DNA from: Guillardia theta CCMP2712
Taxonomy: Eukaryota > Cryptophyceae > Pyrenomonadales > Geminigeraceae
NCBI RefSeq assembly: GCF_000315625.1
Contig: NW_005434667.1
Coordinates: 984,438-1,048,437, forward strand
Reading direction: 5' to 3'
Length of the DNA: 64,000 nucleotides
The stretch's first letter is position 1. Each line of letters opens with the position of its first letter. Positions 1 to 10,950 of this stretch are shown here, one piece after another. Below the pieces are notes generated by a model. The model searched no databases. It was not told the DNA's origin and saw only the letters and a list, made by a program, of their open reading frames with translations. The position numbers were made by a program, and so were the translations under genes.

Positions 1-624
1 GCTTCATCTTCTTTTCCTTCTCGTTCTCATGGCAAAGTACTTCCTTTTGCCCTGTATCTCCCAAATACGCCCCTCATCTGCTTACTCGCGTTTCGTCTCC
101 TTTTTTACCTCCACACTACCATCAACTTCATCCATTTGTACTTCTATTCTGTATCCATGTATCTGTTCAAGACTGTATGAACTCCTTCTGCATGCTCATC
201 ACGAGCTCAATTCTCTCTCCGATATGTTTTGACTTTCATTTCTCTCACGGTCATCTTGTGCTCTATGAAAACTTCAAACTTTCATATCTCGGATTTCAGA
301 CAATTTCAATTAGGTTCTTGTCCCATCAATTTCCTTCCTTTTGATGATGTTGAGCCTACACAGCACTGTGGCATCTGTCACCCTTCATCTTGTTGATGTT
401 GTCGGTAATGAATCACCCCATCACTTTCTGTGCGATTATCATTCAAATCTTGTCTAAATTTGACACTCTAAAATTGACACTTCTTTATTGAAAAATATGT
501 GAAGATAACCAGAAGAACAATTGATGATAACTAGGTAGTCACTGACAAGTTGCTCGTGATTGGCAGGTTGCATGAAACAAGGTCCAAGTAAAGCGACAGC
601 TTGAAACTGATTTTGTCTTAAAAC
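1..624. other. Intergenic, no gene seen
   Basis: No supported coding region. The first 230 bases are pyrimidine-rich on the + strand and the only open frame there has no recognisable protein character. The last part is presumably the promoter and 5' UTR of the histidine kinase gene that starts at 625; I see no clear TATA element. Confidence 0.5.
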
Positions 625-2740
625 ATGCATCCGCTGCACGTCCCAGCACCGATTCCTGATGATGACGAAGACAGAGTTCACTTCCTCAACACCCTGAGGA
701 TTCTTGACACCGAGGCAGAGCACTCGTTCGATCGGATAACAGAAGCCGCCTCGGTCATCTTCAAAGTACCCATCGCTCTTGTCAGTCTGGTGGACAGGGA
801 ACGTCAGTGGTTCAAGTCAGCTGTCGGTGTCGATGTTTGTCAGACCCATAGGGATGTTGCTTTCTGCGCCCATGCGATCCTGCCCAAAGAGCCAAAAGTA
901 TTCATTGTGAATGACACTTATGAAGATGAGAGGTTCAAGTACAGCGACCTTGTTCTCGGCGAGCCCTACATACGCTTCTACGCAGGGGCACCGTTAGTGC
1001 TGTACACGGATGACGGCATGTGGAAGCTGGGAACCATCTGCATCATCGACCAGAAGCCTCGGACGCTGCGAGATGACGAGGTTCTCCTGCTGGAGATGCT
1101 CGGGCGCTTGGTCGTGGCAGAGATCGAACTGAGGGAGAAGCTAGCGAAGAAGCACAGAGAGAGGATCGATGAGGTGCATGAGGGAGCGCAAGTGTGGGCG
1201 AAGGAGATGAACACGGCTTACATCGGACAAGTCGCTCACGACCTCCGCACTCCTCTCAATAGCTTCTACCTTGGCTTGCAAGCTCTTTCCAGCACTCCTT
1301 TGACTTCGGAGCAGAAGAGCCTCATCGATACAATGGAGATCTCCGCAGAGCTGATGTCGTTGACCTGCACCAAAGCCATCGATCACACCAAGTCAACCAT
1401 GGGGAAGGATCTGCATGCAGCCCGCGGGGCGTTCGACCTCGAGAAGATGCTCAGGAAGAGTGAGAAAGTTGTGCTGGGGTACACGCACCAGTCCATCGAT
1501 GTCTCCTATGAGTTCGTAATCAAGGCGGGAGTGTACAAGAAGATCATCTCGGATGAGGATTGGGTGTGGCAGATGCTCATGAACTACCTTTGCAACGCTA
1601 GGAAGTTCACCACCCATGGGTACATCAGGACGACTGTTTCTCTCTCCAAGTCAAGGGAGGGGAAGAGCATGATCAGGTTCTCAGTGGCGGACACCGGTAT
1701 CGGCGTCGACAAGGACAAGATGGACCTCCTCTTCAAGCCCTTCGGGCAGCTGCAGGACTTCAGCGGAGGAACAGGCCTAGGTTTGTTCTCTGTGAGAGAG
1801 AAAGCGATCAAGTTGGGAGGAGCGTGTGGGGTTACGATGAACGAGCCCAAGGGGACGATTTTCTGGTTTGAAGTTCCTTACGTCCCGATTACCAACGACG
1901 ACGATGGAGTGTGCTCGACAGCTCTCGCTGCTCTCACTTGCGACGTCAAGTGGAAGGCGCAGGACTCCCAGCTGAAGGTGAACAAGGAGGGGAGCAAGAA
2001 GATCGAAACGGTGCAGGCCGCAGAGATTCAGCAGGAGATCAAGGTTCAAATCAGCCTCCTTGCCCAACTTGGCTGATTTCTTACCTTCAGGCCAATGATG
2101 GAGAGCTACATGTCCTCGTAGTGGAGGACGACGTTCCCACACGGACGCTGATGGTTCACGGGCTCAAGAGGAAGGGCTACGTGGTACATCAGGCAGGCAA
2201 TGGGGAGGAAGGGCTGGAGCAGATGTACGCCTCCTGAACGCGATGACGTGAAAGCGTGACAAGGTCGCAGGCAGAGGAGAATGTTCCACATGGTCCTGTG
2301 CGACATCATGATGCCGGTCATCTTGCTCCCCCTCGTTCTTGTGCTGCTCACAGCCTGCTGGTTCAGGTGATGGACGGAGTGGAGTGTGTGAAGAGACTAC
2401 GAGCGTGGGAGAGCACGCAGTCGAGAACGTCACAGGTGCAGAGCTATGAGGTGGTGTGCAGCTGACCACGAGCTGACTGAGTCGCATCAGTTCATCTGCG
2501 CTCTCTCTGCCAACACAGATGTTTCGGATGTCAATAAGTGCATGGGAGCTGGGATGAGCGACTTCTTCCCCAAGCCTGTCAAGATTCCGGTGAAGATTCG
2601 AGCCAGAGGAAGAGGGGAGGGGGGGGAATGGGGGAGAGAGGAAGAAAGAGGGTGGGCGGTCTGGAGAGAGGGAATAAATTGTGCTGACGTGCTCCCAGGC
2701 CCTCCTGAAGTTTCTTGAAGGCAAATTCATGAAGCTCTAG
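625..2740 (+). CDS. Soluble hybrid sensor histidine kinase (GAF-HisKA-HATPase-REC)
   Basis: Two-component phosphorelay kinase. A GAF domain (about residues 25-170) is followed by a HisKA H-box with VAHDLRTPLN (His about 205), then an HATPase_c domain with N-box (NARKF), DTGIGV and GGTGLGL nucleotide-binding loops. After an intron comes a receiver domain with the acidic pair VVEDD, phospho-acceptor LCDIMMP (Asp about 529) and the conserved FFPKP lysine. Predicted exons are 625-2043, 2091-2224, 2271-2316, 2367-2435, 2491-2589 and 2699-2740, summing to 602 residues with consistent phases. No membrane segment is visible, so sensing is probably cytosolic through GAF. Retaining the fourth or last intron would truncate the receiver. 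The family is clear; the signal sensed is unknown. Confidence 0.88.
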
Positions 2741-2898
2741 GCCTACATTTTAAAAAAGCTGAGGTGATACCAGTGACAGAGATTTGTAATTTGAAAAGGA
2801 GTCGATTTTCTACTCAAGCCTGTGCACAAAGAATAAATATAAGGTGCTCCTCCGAAGGAAGGAGCGTGACGGGAGGAGCAAAATTCTGGCTTCTCATA

Positions 2899-4026
2899 TC
2901 AGATTCCATCAACGGTGTGAGATAAGTGTTGGTCGATCTTCGGCCAAACAGCTTCTCTCACAACTTTTCTCGCACATCTCTCCTCTTTCCAGACCTTCTT
3001 TGCGTCCTCCACAACTCCCGGCAAACACATGTTGAACTCGAAATCTAGCATGTACCCATCACAATCCTCGCCCTCGCCCTCGCCCTGTCTATCCCGGCAC
3101 GCTTCTCTCACTGTTACCCTCACGCAGACTCCCTTTCTCCTCGTTGAAAAACAAACTTGCATGCGACCACCCCCTGCGGCCTCCCCACCGGCCAGAGAAA
3201 TACAGGTATCATACGCCAGTGCACTTGACCTGCGCAAGTGCAGGATCGTCTTGTGCGCGTTCGTCTCTTGCGGCAGATCCTGACGATTAGGATGCTCTCC
3301 CTCCTCCTTGCCCTCTCCCTCCTCTTCGTTCCCCAAACTTCCGAAGAAACTGAACAGCTCCCTGCGGCTCCTGCTGGCACTTGCCGATGTTCCTTGCTCA
3401 ATCAATGTAACCTCTTGGGAGTTGGAATGTAATGCCTCCACAGCATCCAAGTAGACCTGTACCGCAAACCCGTTAGAGATGAGAGTCCCGCCTGAAGGAA
3501 CTGCCGGCTGTCATACCTTAGCATTGGTGAGCGAGGATATCTTATCGTACGTCTGAAACAAGAATCAGGTCTGCTGTGTCCAGGAGACGACATGAACCAG
3601 CAAGAAAGATGTGTACACGTCTTCTCCAGCATCCAGCAACTCAGTCTTTCCCAAGAAAGCAAGCTTTAGTTTAGCTTGAGAAATCTGCAACGATGAATGA
3701 AAGTGATCAAAGGGGCTTCAATGAAACATCGGCGCAAGCACCTCTTTCTGAACGGACTCTGTCTTCTTTCTCACAGCAGAGAGGTCTTGTTGCAACTAGA
3801 CACTTGCACGTCAGATAAAATTGCTCGAAATAAGATCTCTGACCTTCAATGATCTGGCAGAGAGCTCCTCGCGCCTTGCCTTCGCTTCCTGAACGAGTTT
3901 CAATGCTGGACCTCATTTCAAATCGATCACCTCTACTTCATGAAGGAAACATGTGGCCTTAGACAGCATCATCTTCCTCCTGTCGCTAGATTCTGCTCTG
4001 TGATGAGAACTATCCTCCTTCTCCAT
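2899..4026 (-). CDS. Coiled-coil protein of unknown function
   Basis: I do not recognise a family. Reading the minus strand from the ATG at 4026, short exons join in frame: an initial exon (MEKEDSSHHRAESSDRRKMM), a charged helix (EAKARREELSARSLK), LQQDLSAVRKKTESVQKE, ISQAKLKLAFLGKTELLDAGED, TYDKISSLTNAK, then a long final exon ending at 2899. The first half is predicted coiled coil. The last part is globular, with several Cys and a region ending IDQHLSHTVDGI. Introns are about 42-60 nt with GT-AG ends. The gene converges on the histidine kinase gene (158 bp between stops) and its start lies about 200 bp from the divergent PDZ gene. Exon joining is by eye, so the N-terminus could differ. Confidence 0.6.
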
Positions 4027-4222
4027 TACTCGCTACGCCCTTCTGCCGCTTGCCCTGCATTGGACCTCGAATGCAGTATTGCTTTTAGGAATTTTTGCTC
4101 AAAGACAAGTTTTGGGACAAAAATCAAAAAACAAGTAGAACATCGAGCCCCCCTCAGATTCGGTAATCCAGGAATAGATCGGTGCCATGGCAGTGGGGGG
4201 AGGGAAAAGAGCATAAAGAACC

Positions 4223-5183
4223 ATGGCGCGGCAAATTCCCATCCTCAACTTCCAGCGAGGAGATTTCTGCTGCACTCTCTTTGCATCCCTCACCTTGTTT
4301 TGTGCTGCTTTCCTCCTTGCTGCATGGCTCCCAGTCGAAACCTCCGACAGGTACACGATTGAATCTGTGTACATACAGCTAAATTGTTCTGCAGGGACTC
4401 TGCTGTGAATGTAGTGATTTTCATCTCATCTTTGGGTAGTGCAGTACTGCTGATTTTCGCTTTTCTCAAGCTGATATGCGGGTATGGCGATGTTTGCACA
4501 GCGGATGAATACGAACAGGCCGAGGAGGAAATCAGCATCCTTACCCCAACAACGCCAAATAGATCAAGTTGGAATGACGAGGTGTTGTTTGCACAAGCAG
4601 TGCCAGAGGTGTTGCCAAAGCCTGAAGCACCTGCCAAGTCTGTGAACCCGGCGGTACCCGATCTGCAGTTCTTGTACCAGGCTGACGAGCTCGCTTCCAT
4701 TCCGGGCTCTCGGGCTTCTGAGAAAGATTTCACTCGTAAGCATCGAACATGGGACATTCAAAGAGACGCATATGATATGACAGGAGATAGAAAGAGCATC
4801 AGAGACACCATAGTTGAGGCAGGTTTGGTTCTAGAACCCATCAAGCAATCCATCCAGATGAACGGTGAAGTGTTCCCTGCTGGAACTTTCTGCGTTTCGG
4901 ACATCAAGAAAGGAAGTCCGTGTGAGGTGAGCGAAACATTTTGGCCCTATCTTTGAGATGACATGGGATTTCAATGCAGAGACAAGGCACGTGCCGGGTG
5001 GGGGATCTGGTCTTGAGTGTGAACTCAAAGAGGCTGGTTGAGGGAACTCCTGTAGATGAAGTGCATCACCTGCTAGTGGGAAAAGTTGGAACCTCCATCT
5101 TGATCCAAATCTTCCCGAAAGACAGCATGACTTATCTGACCAGACATGTCATCCTGTCTCAGAGTTCAAGCTTCAGTAGATGA
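4223..5183 (+). CDS. Two-pass membrane protein with C-terminal PDZ domain
   Basis: Exons 4223-4350, 4395-4926 and 4980-5183 join to 287 residues. Residues about 16-35 (FCCTLFASLTLFCAAFLLAA) and about 46-68 (VVIFISSLGSAVLLIFAFLK) are hydrophobic segments, so both ends probably face the cytosol. After an acidic, proline-containing linker a PDZ-like domain begins near LVLEPIKQS and continues across the last intron (CRVGDLVLSVNSKRL, then a PVDEVHHLLVGKVG helix and a final strand ILIQIF). The pattern of a ligand loop followed by GD-x-(I/V)-L-x-V-N is typical of PDZ. A role in tethering a C-terminal peptide ligand at a membrane is inferred. No orthologue is recognised. Confidence 0.75.
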
Positions 5184-5792
5184 CTCACAGCGGCGGTGTG
5201 CGATCCGACTTGCCGTTCGCTGTGACAACTTGTCAGGGGAGTAGCATCGGCAACCACTGCCTAAGTTCGCAAGAGATCCTGGGGAGAGGCTCGGAGAGGC
5301 TGCTGTCATGTTTGTGAAAATATATATAAAGGTGTCAACACGGTCGTCCCCGGCCGTCAGGCAGTTTGATAATGCCACAGTGCCGCCCATCCAGGTCCAC
5401 TTGATCGCGGACTCCCGGAGTCGTTACTGATCATGAGGAGTCTACTCTAATCCGATGAAAGTACAGAACCAGTTGCTGTCCTGGTTGCTGTCCAGCTGCA
5501 GGAGCTCTGCTGCCGACAGTTCTGCTGCCATCTTGAGAAGAATGCAGCAGGAATGCTGAGGAGGATCAGGTGGAGGATGTGGTCTGGGATCTGGTCTGGG
5601 ATCTGGTCTGGGATTCGGTAATTAAATGAGGGGGATGAGGGGGGCAGAGTAGGGATGATGTGGACAGAGGCGGCAAAGATGCGAACGATCGGGTAAGTGG
5701 CGGAGAAGGAGGAGGAGGGAGGAAGAGGAAAACCATGCAAGGGAACAGCGTGTGAGCAGAGTTGAAGGGCAGGTGGTTGTGTGTCAAGAGCA
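5184..5792. other. Intergenic with AT-rich element and short tandem repeat
   Basis: Between the PDZ gene and the FKBP gene. It holds an AT run (aaaatatatataaagg near 5316-5332), a three-copy 12-bp tandem repeat at 5581-5614, and a purine-rich stretch near 5700. The open frames on the minus strand here have low-complexity Pro/Ser composition and no exon-like boundaries; I do not annotate them. Confidence 0.5.
5581..5614. repeat. Tandem repeat, 12-bp unit x about 2.8
   Basis: The unit ggtctgggatct is repeated twice exactly and a third time for ten bases. It is intergenic and probably neutral slippage. Confidence 0.9.
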
Positions 5793-6867
5793 ATGGGCAA
5801 CCCAGTGCTGGTCAATGAGATGTGCTCACTGAAAATTCCTCTTGTTGCCGCACTCTCCTGTTTCCCTGAAGTTGCCACCAGAAATTGCGTGGTGGAATGA
5901 GATCTGTTCTGATAAATTCGTTTCAGATTGCTCCCGTTGATTCTCACACTGCTCTGCCTTGGTAAAAACTCGATCGGCTTGTACCTCCGTGAGATCCTCT
6001 TGACGTAACCACAGCAGGTGCGACTGAGTCGGCCGAGGATTCATGGATAGACATCAAAGGTTCGTCTACGTCCACGAAATTCCTCAAGTTTATCATGCTG
6101 TTATTGCAGGAGGAGACGGTGTGCAGTACATAGTCAAGGAGAAGGGAGACTGCAGCTCGTATGTCGTGCAAGACGACGACATCGTTTTCATCTCCCATGC
6201 TGGGTATCTTGTGGACACGAGACAGCAGTTTGACGGGAACGGTGATGCGTTCTTGAAGGTGAAGATCGGACAAGGTCTGTCCATGACCTGACCAACGCTG
6301 ACGAGAACGACTCTGACGATCGCTCATGAAACTGACTCTGATTCTAGGAAGCATAATCAAAGGGATGGAGACGGGCATTAAGGGGCAGTGTGTAGGAGAG
6401 ACAAGGTGCAGAGGAGAGTGTTCACTGTGGTGAGATGACAGTGGAACAGGATCGTGAGGATGCCTCCTCACACGGCCTTCGATGATCCCTTGAAGCGCTT
6501 CAAGTCTAAGCCGGTTCCCATCGGAAGCACAGGTTCCAACCTGACGGGCATGTTTCATGCCCTGAACGAGTGCAACGTCAGTTGAGTATCATATCACCGT
6601 CCACGGAGTCCAACGACCAGGTGCACCTCAGGACTCAGGACAGGACCTTTTCTTGCTCTGATGTTGATGGCAGGAACTCTGCACTACTACTGGGTCATCA
6701 TGGTGGAACAAGGCGGAGTTCCCGGACTCATCTTTCTCCTCATCGTCCTCCTCGCCTGCTATGGGTGAGCATGTCCTCCTGTCTCCACACTCGTGTGCCT
6801 GATCTCTTGCAGCATCTACGACTCGTTCTCGAAATCCTCGCGCAAGACCAAGTCCAAGAGGCGTTGA
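5793..6867 (+). CDS. FKBP11-like ER membrane peptidyl-prolyl isomerase
   Basis: Nine predicted exons (5793-5821, 5927-5961, 6015-6059, 6110-6274, 6348-6405, 6450-6532, 6582-6620, 6674-6764, 6813-6867) join in phase to 199 residues. A signal peptide (LLPLILTLLCLAGA) precedes one FKBP domain: GGDGVQYIVKEKGDC, the DDDIVFISHAGYLVD strand, KVKIGQGSIIKGMETGIKGQ, RIVRMPPHTAF and a last strand VEYHITVHG. A transmembrane helix (VPGLIFLLIVLLACYG) and a short basic tail ending SKRR follow. This order and size match animal FKBP11, an ER proline isomerase. The FKBP loop FDDPLK replaces the usual AYG, and some rapamycin-pocket aromatic residues differ. The first coding exon is the least certain part. Confidence 0.8.
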
Positions 6868-7100
6868 GCGACGAGCAAGTTTGAGTGAAGATCTTTCGGT
6901 GTAAGGTATATGGAATTCTCGCAGCATTTACCGAAAACCTAGATTGTAAGTTGGGAACCTAACTTATTGCAAAAATGTTACAGAAAAAATGCATTTCTCC
7001 TTAAAAATGTGATTGAGATTTTAAAAAGGGCTCGACCACTTTGAAGTTTCCATGGAGAAATATGGTTGTGACACTCATTTCGATCTACTATGTACATTCT

Positions 7101-8135
7101 TCAACAGTTGCATATCAGGGTGGCCTGTACCAAAGGTGTGTGAGGGTTCGGAAAGCACGCCTCACTAAGGAACACACCGTCTGCCCACATGCCCTTGTAC
7201 CCATCGCCGTTGACTTTGACAAGTTCGCCCTGTCAAACCTCTGAGTTCCCTGTAGATCTTTCCCCTTTCACTTTATTTACCTTGCCGTGCCTCTTCCCGT
7301 TTTGCCATTGACCAACGTACTTGTCTCCGTTCTTCCACAGAAACTTACCCTGACCATGTTGTTTCCCGCCCTAAAGGGTATCATGGCCATCAAGAGTGAA
7401 GTAGGTTTATCTCACCCTATACTCTCCGACATAGCGATCCCCATTGGCATACAGGAAACTTCCTTTGCCGTGATTGACCTGTACAATGTTGGAACAGTCA
7501 AGATATTGCTGTGGGACAATTAAAACCATTACCCCATGGAACCATTCGCCTTCGTACTGTCTGCCGTCTGCATAAATCAACTTTCCTTTGCCATGATATT
7601 TTCCATCTTTCCATTCGCCCTGGGAGAAACCAAAACAAATGAGAAAGCAAGCTCCCCCTGCTTATCTTGGTCAACCTCGTATTTGTTGCCGCTGGGAAAG
7701 GTTTTCACAGCAAAACCGTCTGACGACTACAAGATGTCAGACATTTGAACGATTCAGTATCAACTACTCACTTGGCAATCTTCTCGCCTTGGATTAGGAT
7801 TTTCTTTCCACCTCCCAGTCAAAGGATCGAAAACTCTACCCCTGCCATCATCACTGGTCAGCATCTGTAGAAGAATTGCAGGATTCTGATTACTTCAAAG
7901 AATTCGATCTGGCAAGAGCTGCCTGGTAGCTGTCATCGTCTGATTGCTTTTTAATCTGATCATAGATGTTTTTGCTCGAAGAATTTTGATTTGGCTGTGA
8001 ATTTCGTCACCAAGTAAACACAATCGAGTATGCATTACCTTGGACGAATTTGATGATGTCGAGCCCTGCAGACGACCATCATGAGGCATCGCATGGAGGA
8101 AACATTACCGACGCTTTGCTGCTCTCAGTTCCCAT
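7101..8135 (-). CDS. MORN-repeat protein, probable N-myristoylation
   Basis: From the ATG at 8135 about ten small exons join in frame. The protein starts MGTESSKAS, a good N-myristoylation context (Gly2, Ser/Thr at 5-6, Lys at 7), then a polar serine-rich linker. About five MORN repeats follow: YEGEWKDGKYHGKGKLIYADG, YEGEWFHGVNHGKGSFLYANG, YVGEYRGGKQHGQGKFLWKNG, YVGQWQNGKRHGKGELVKVNG and YKGMWADG. MORN repeats form an elongated beta sheet used as a membrane or cytoskeletal scaffold in protists. The protein ends about 25 residues after the last repeat. A membrane-attached scaffold is inferred; no partner is visible. One splice acceptor near 7862 was chosen because it alone keeps the frame. Confidence 0.78.
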
Positions 8136-9277
8136 TGTTGAACGAGGTTGCCGCGCTTAGGGGAGTCACAAGCTTGCAGTTTCGTCCACAGGAAAAGAGG
8201 AGTAAACAAACAATTAATGTGGGTGGACCTGATCGCTTTGTTTGAGCCAAGTACTCAACCGAAGTATTGGGAGATGAAAGACTTTGTTGTCGTCAAATCA
8301 ATGTGCGCTTCTGGCCTCGTATTGTGTATATCTCTACTCGCCTTTCCTTCTCTCCCGCTACAGGCTCATTGAGACTCTTGTGTGCGGTACCCTTGTTGTG
8401 CCGCTTTTTACGTGGATAGAGAGGACCTATCAGTATGTTATATATAAAACCCACAGGCATTGTAAAAATGAACGTCAAAATCCATAAATGTTCTTCCAAA
8501 GTGCTACAGCGAAATCAAAAAATTATGCGAAAGGTCTATAATTGCATCATAAGGAGAGTCGCATGCTTTGTTGCTCCTATTTCAACCACAGGACCCTCCA
8601 AAAAAGGAAGCAAGATGATTCCGTTCCGAGTGACAGCCTACTGAGTAGTGACTTTGCTTCAGGTTAAGAGTCTCTCGGCCCTAATTGTCTGCTGGTATCG
8701 CTATCTTTGAGTAGGCAGAAGGTAGAATCTAGGCTAGGCCTTTGAAGGCTTCACTTCCAAGTGGAGTCATAGTTTCGTTTTTCAGTGGGCGTCAAGTTCC
8801 GAACTGAATTTCAAAAACCAGTTGAGATGCCTACCAGTCAGTTTCGACTCTGAGGCCAACAGTACCGCTCCGATGCCCTGCCGCAGTGCTGCTCTACTAG
8901 TGACTACAGCATGTGTCTGTCCTCACCGACGCCTATGACAGCTGCTGTCAAAGTTTGCCCCTGACCCAGCGCTTGGCTAGACCCCTGCAAAGTGGTAAAA
9001 ATGACCCCTACTAAAAATCACTGCCTCCAGGCAGGCTACACCAGATCGACTACCGTACGGTCGCAGTGCTGCAGTGCCACGTGCAGGCCCGCCGGGCCCC
9101 GGGTCCGGTCGGTCGGTCGGAGGTCGCAGTGCCGGGCCGCGACGGTCCGACAAGCCTGCACGCTTTAGTCACTTCTTTACTCAAAAGTAATAGCCTGTTC
9201 CGGCGACAAAGTTTATTGACTCATATTATACTATAATATGATGGCGAGGAGTCTGTCAGGCCGCACGGTTCAATCCT
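8136..9277. other. Intergenic with GC-rich island
   Basis: No supported gene. The 8.2-8.65 kb part has only short open frames without protein-like character. From about 9060 to 9160 there is a strongly GC/CpG-rich patch with gccgggccccggg and ggtcggtcggtcgg motifs. It probably contains the 5' region of the MORN gene and the 3' region of the aldehyde dehydrogenase gene. Confidence 0.5.
9222..9240. terminator. Perfect AT hairpin downstream of aldehyde dehydrogenase stop
   Basis: catattat-act-ataatatg: 8-bp perfect arms with a 3-nt loop, 37 bp past the minus-strand stop at 9278. The position suits a 3'-end processing or polyadenylation-associated element. The function is inferred from position only. 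Confidence 0.4.
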
Positions 9278-10950
9278 CTATGGGTCAAAAGGAATCATGA
9301 CGCTCTTGACCTCCAAATAGTTTTCCAGAGCATAAGGTCCTTTCTCGCGTCCAATTCCGCTCTATCAAAACAGGCAAGTGAGGATAATGTAGAGATTTTA
9401 AAGACTGTCAGATCAGCGACACACCTCCTTGTATCCTCCGAAAGGAACAGCAGCATCAAAGTTATTGAAGCAGTTGAACCAAACAGTTCCTGCTCGAAGA
9501 GCTCTTGCAATCTTCAAGCCGACCTGGACGTTCTTGGTGCACACACCAGCTGCCAGGCCGAAGGAGGTGTTGTTAGCGCGGTCAATCACCTCTTCAACAG
9601 TTTTGAATTTCATCAAAGACATCACTGGACCGAAGATTTCCTCCTTGGCGATCACCATATTGTCTTGGACATCGGCAAATACAGTGGGCTGAATGAAGTA
9701 TCCTTTGTCTCCAAACCTTTCTCCTCCTGTCGTGAGTCGGGCCCCTTCCTTCTTTCCCTTCTCGATGTAGCCCATGACTCGATCGAATTGTATCTTGTCC
9801 ACCTGTGGCCCTTGCATGGTTGCAGGGTTATTTGGATCGCCAAGAACCCTAGCCTTGGACTGCTGAGTCGCCAACTCGACAAACTTGTCATAGATGCTCT
9901 CCTACGTCGATGCGTCATGAAAGTTGCATGGCTTCATCGAATGAACAACTAAACCTGCACAAAGATGCGAGAGCTTGCACAGCACGTTTGGCCTTGGTTG
10001 AGAAAAAGTCCAAGCTGAGAGAAAATCATGCATGGTATCTTCATCATATTCAACCTTCAAGGACTTACCTGAGCAAGACCCAAAGCTTGCTCCAAATCAG
10101 CATCCTCCAGAATGATGAGAGGAGACTTTCCTCCTAGCTCGAGGCTCACATTCTTCATGTTGCTCTCTGCTGCATACTTCTGTATCAGACGTCCAGTCAT
10201 TGACGAGCCAGTGAAAGCAATCTTCATCAAGTCCATGTGACTGGCAATTGCTTTTCCGGTCGGATCTCCAAAGCCAGACACAATATTGACAACTCCTTTC
10301 GGAAAGCCCGCCTGTTGGATAAGCCCTGCACAGTACAAGGCGGAAAGCGGAGTTTTCTCAGAGCTCTTGAGAACAACAGTGCATCCAGCAGCTAAAGCAG
10401 GGCAAAGCTTCCAAGCAAGCATGAGCACTGGGAAACTACAGCAAGCCGCTCAGCATGTATCATCTCACAATCAAAACTACAAAACTCACTTCCAGGGAAT
10501 GATCTGTCCAACTGGTCCGATCGGCTCATGCCATGTGTAAGCGAAAAAGTTGCCCTCTACTGGCAGCGTTTTGCCTTCGATCTTGTCGGCCCATCCTGCA
10601 AAGTAACGGAAATGCTGGATTGCTAGGGAAAGATCGCCGTGACTTGATGAGACGGGTTTGCCGTTGTTCAGTGACTCCAACACTGCAAGCTCCTCTTTGT
10701 TCTGCTCCATGAGGTCTGCGAGTTTCAAGAGCAGGTCCCTCCTCTTGGTGCCGTCCATCTCTCGCCATGGCGATCCTCGTTCAAAGGCTTTGTTTGCAGC
10801 GATCACGGCACGATCCACGTCCTCTGGAAGCGCTTCTTGCACTTCGCAAATGACCTCCTCAGTTGCAGGGTTGATGGTCTTGAAAGTTTTGCCGGAGATG
10901 GAGTTGACAAACTCTCCATCGATGAAAAGTCTTGTCTCGTATTTAGACAT
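9278..10950 (-). CDS. NAD(P)-dependent aldehyde dehydrogenase (ALDH1/2 family)
   Basis: Oxidises aldehydes to carboxylates. Exons (minus strand) 10950-10490, 10435-10069, 10014-9955, 9901-9425 and 9361-9278 give 482 residues, the family's usual size. Visible motifs are IIPWNFP (split by intron 1), the FTGSSMTG coenzyme loop, SLELGGKSP (general-base Glu), [11 protein letters not shown] (catalytic Cys about 287) in a 60-nt exon, KEEIFGPV, and the C-terminal GGYKESGIGRE (split by the last intron). An in-frame extension upstream to 11025 would add a hydrophobic leader, so a targeting peptide is possible; I chose 10950 because the ALDH domain begins there. Whether it is cytosolic or mitochondrial is unresolved. 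Confidence 0.93.

Noticed and set aside
2164-2730. 188-codon minus-strand open frame
   Set aside because: It is antisense to the receiver-domain exons of the histidine kinase gene, whose motifs are unmistakable on the plus strand.
5447-5947. 166-codon minus-strand open frame
   Set aside because: It is antisense to the first exons of the FKBP gene and crosses the 12-bp tandem repeat; its IPDQ repeats are the repeat translated.
6093-6927. Minus-strand open frames over the FKBP gene
   Set aside because: The plus strand gives a complete FKBP with phased exons; these are shadows.
7041-7748. Plus-strand open frames over the MORN gene
   Set aside because: The antisense frames are open only because of the regular MORN codon pattern; the minus strand carries the repeats.
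8148-8644. Several short plus-strand open frames
   Set aside because: They overlap each other in different frames, lack exon signals and have no recognisable motif.
9060-9160. Possible rRNA or tRNA fragment in the GC-rich patch
   Set aside because: No cloverleaf and no rRNA-like conserved words; it is better described as low-complexity GC-rich DNA.
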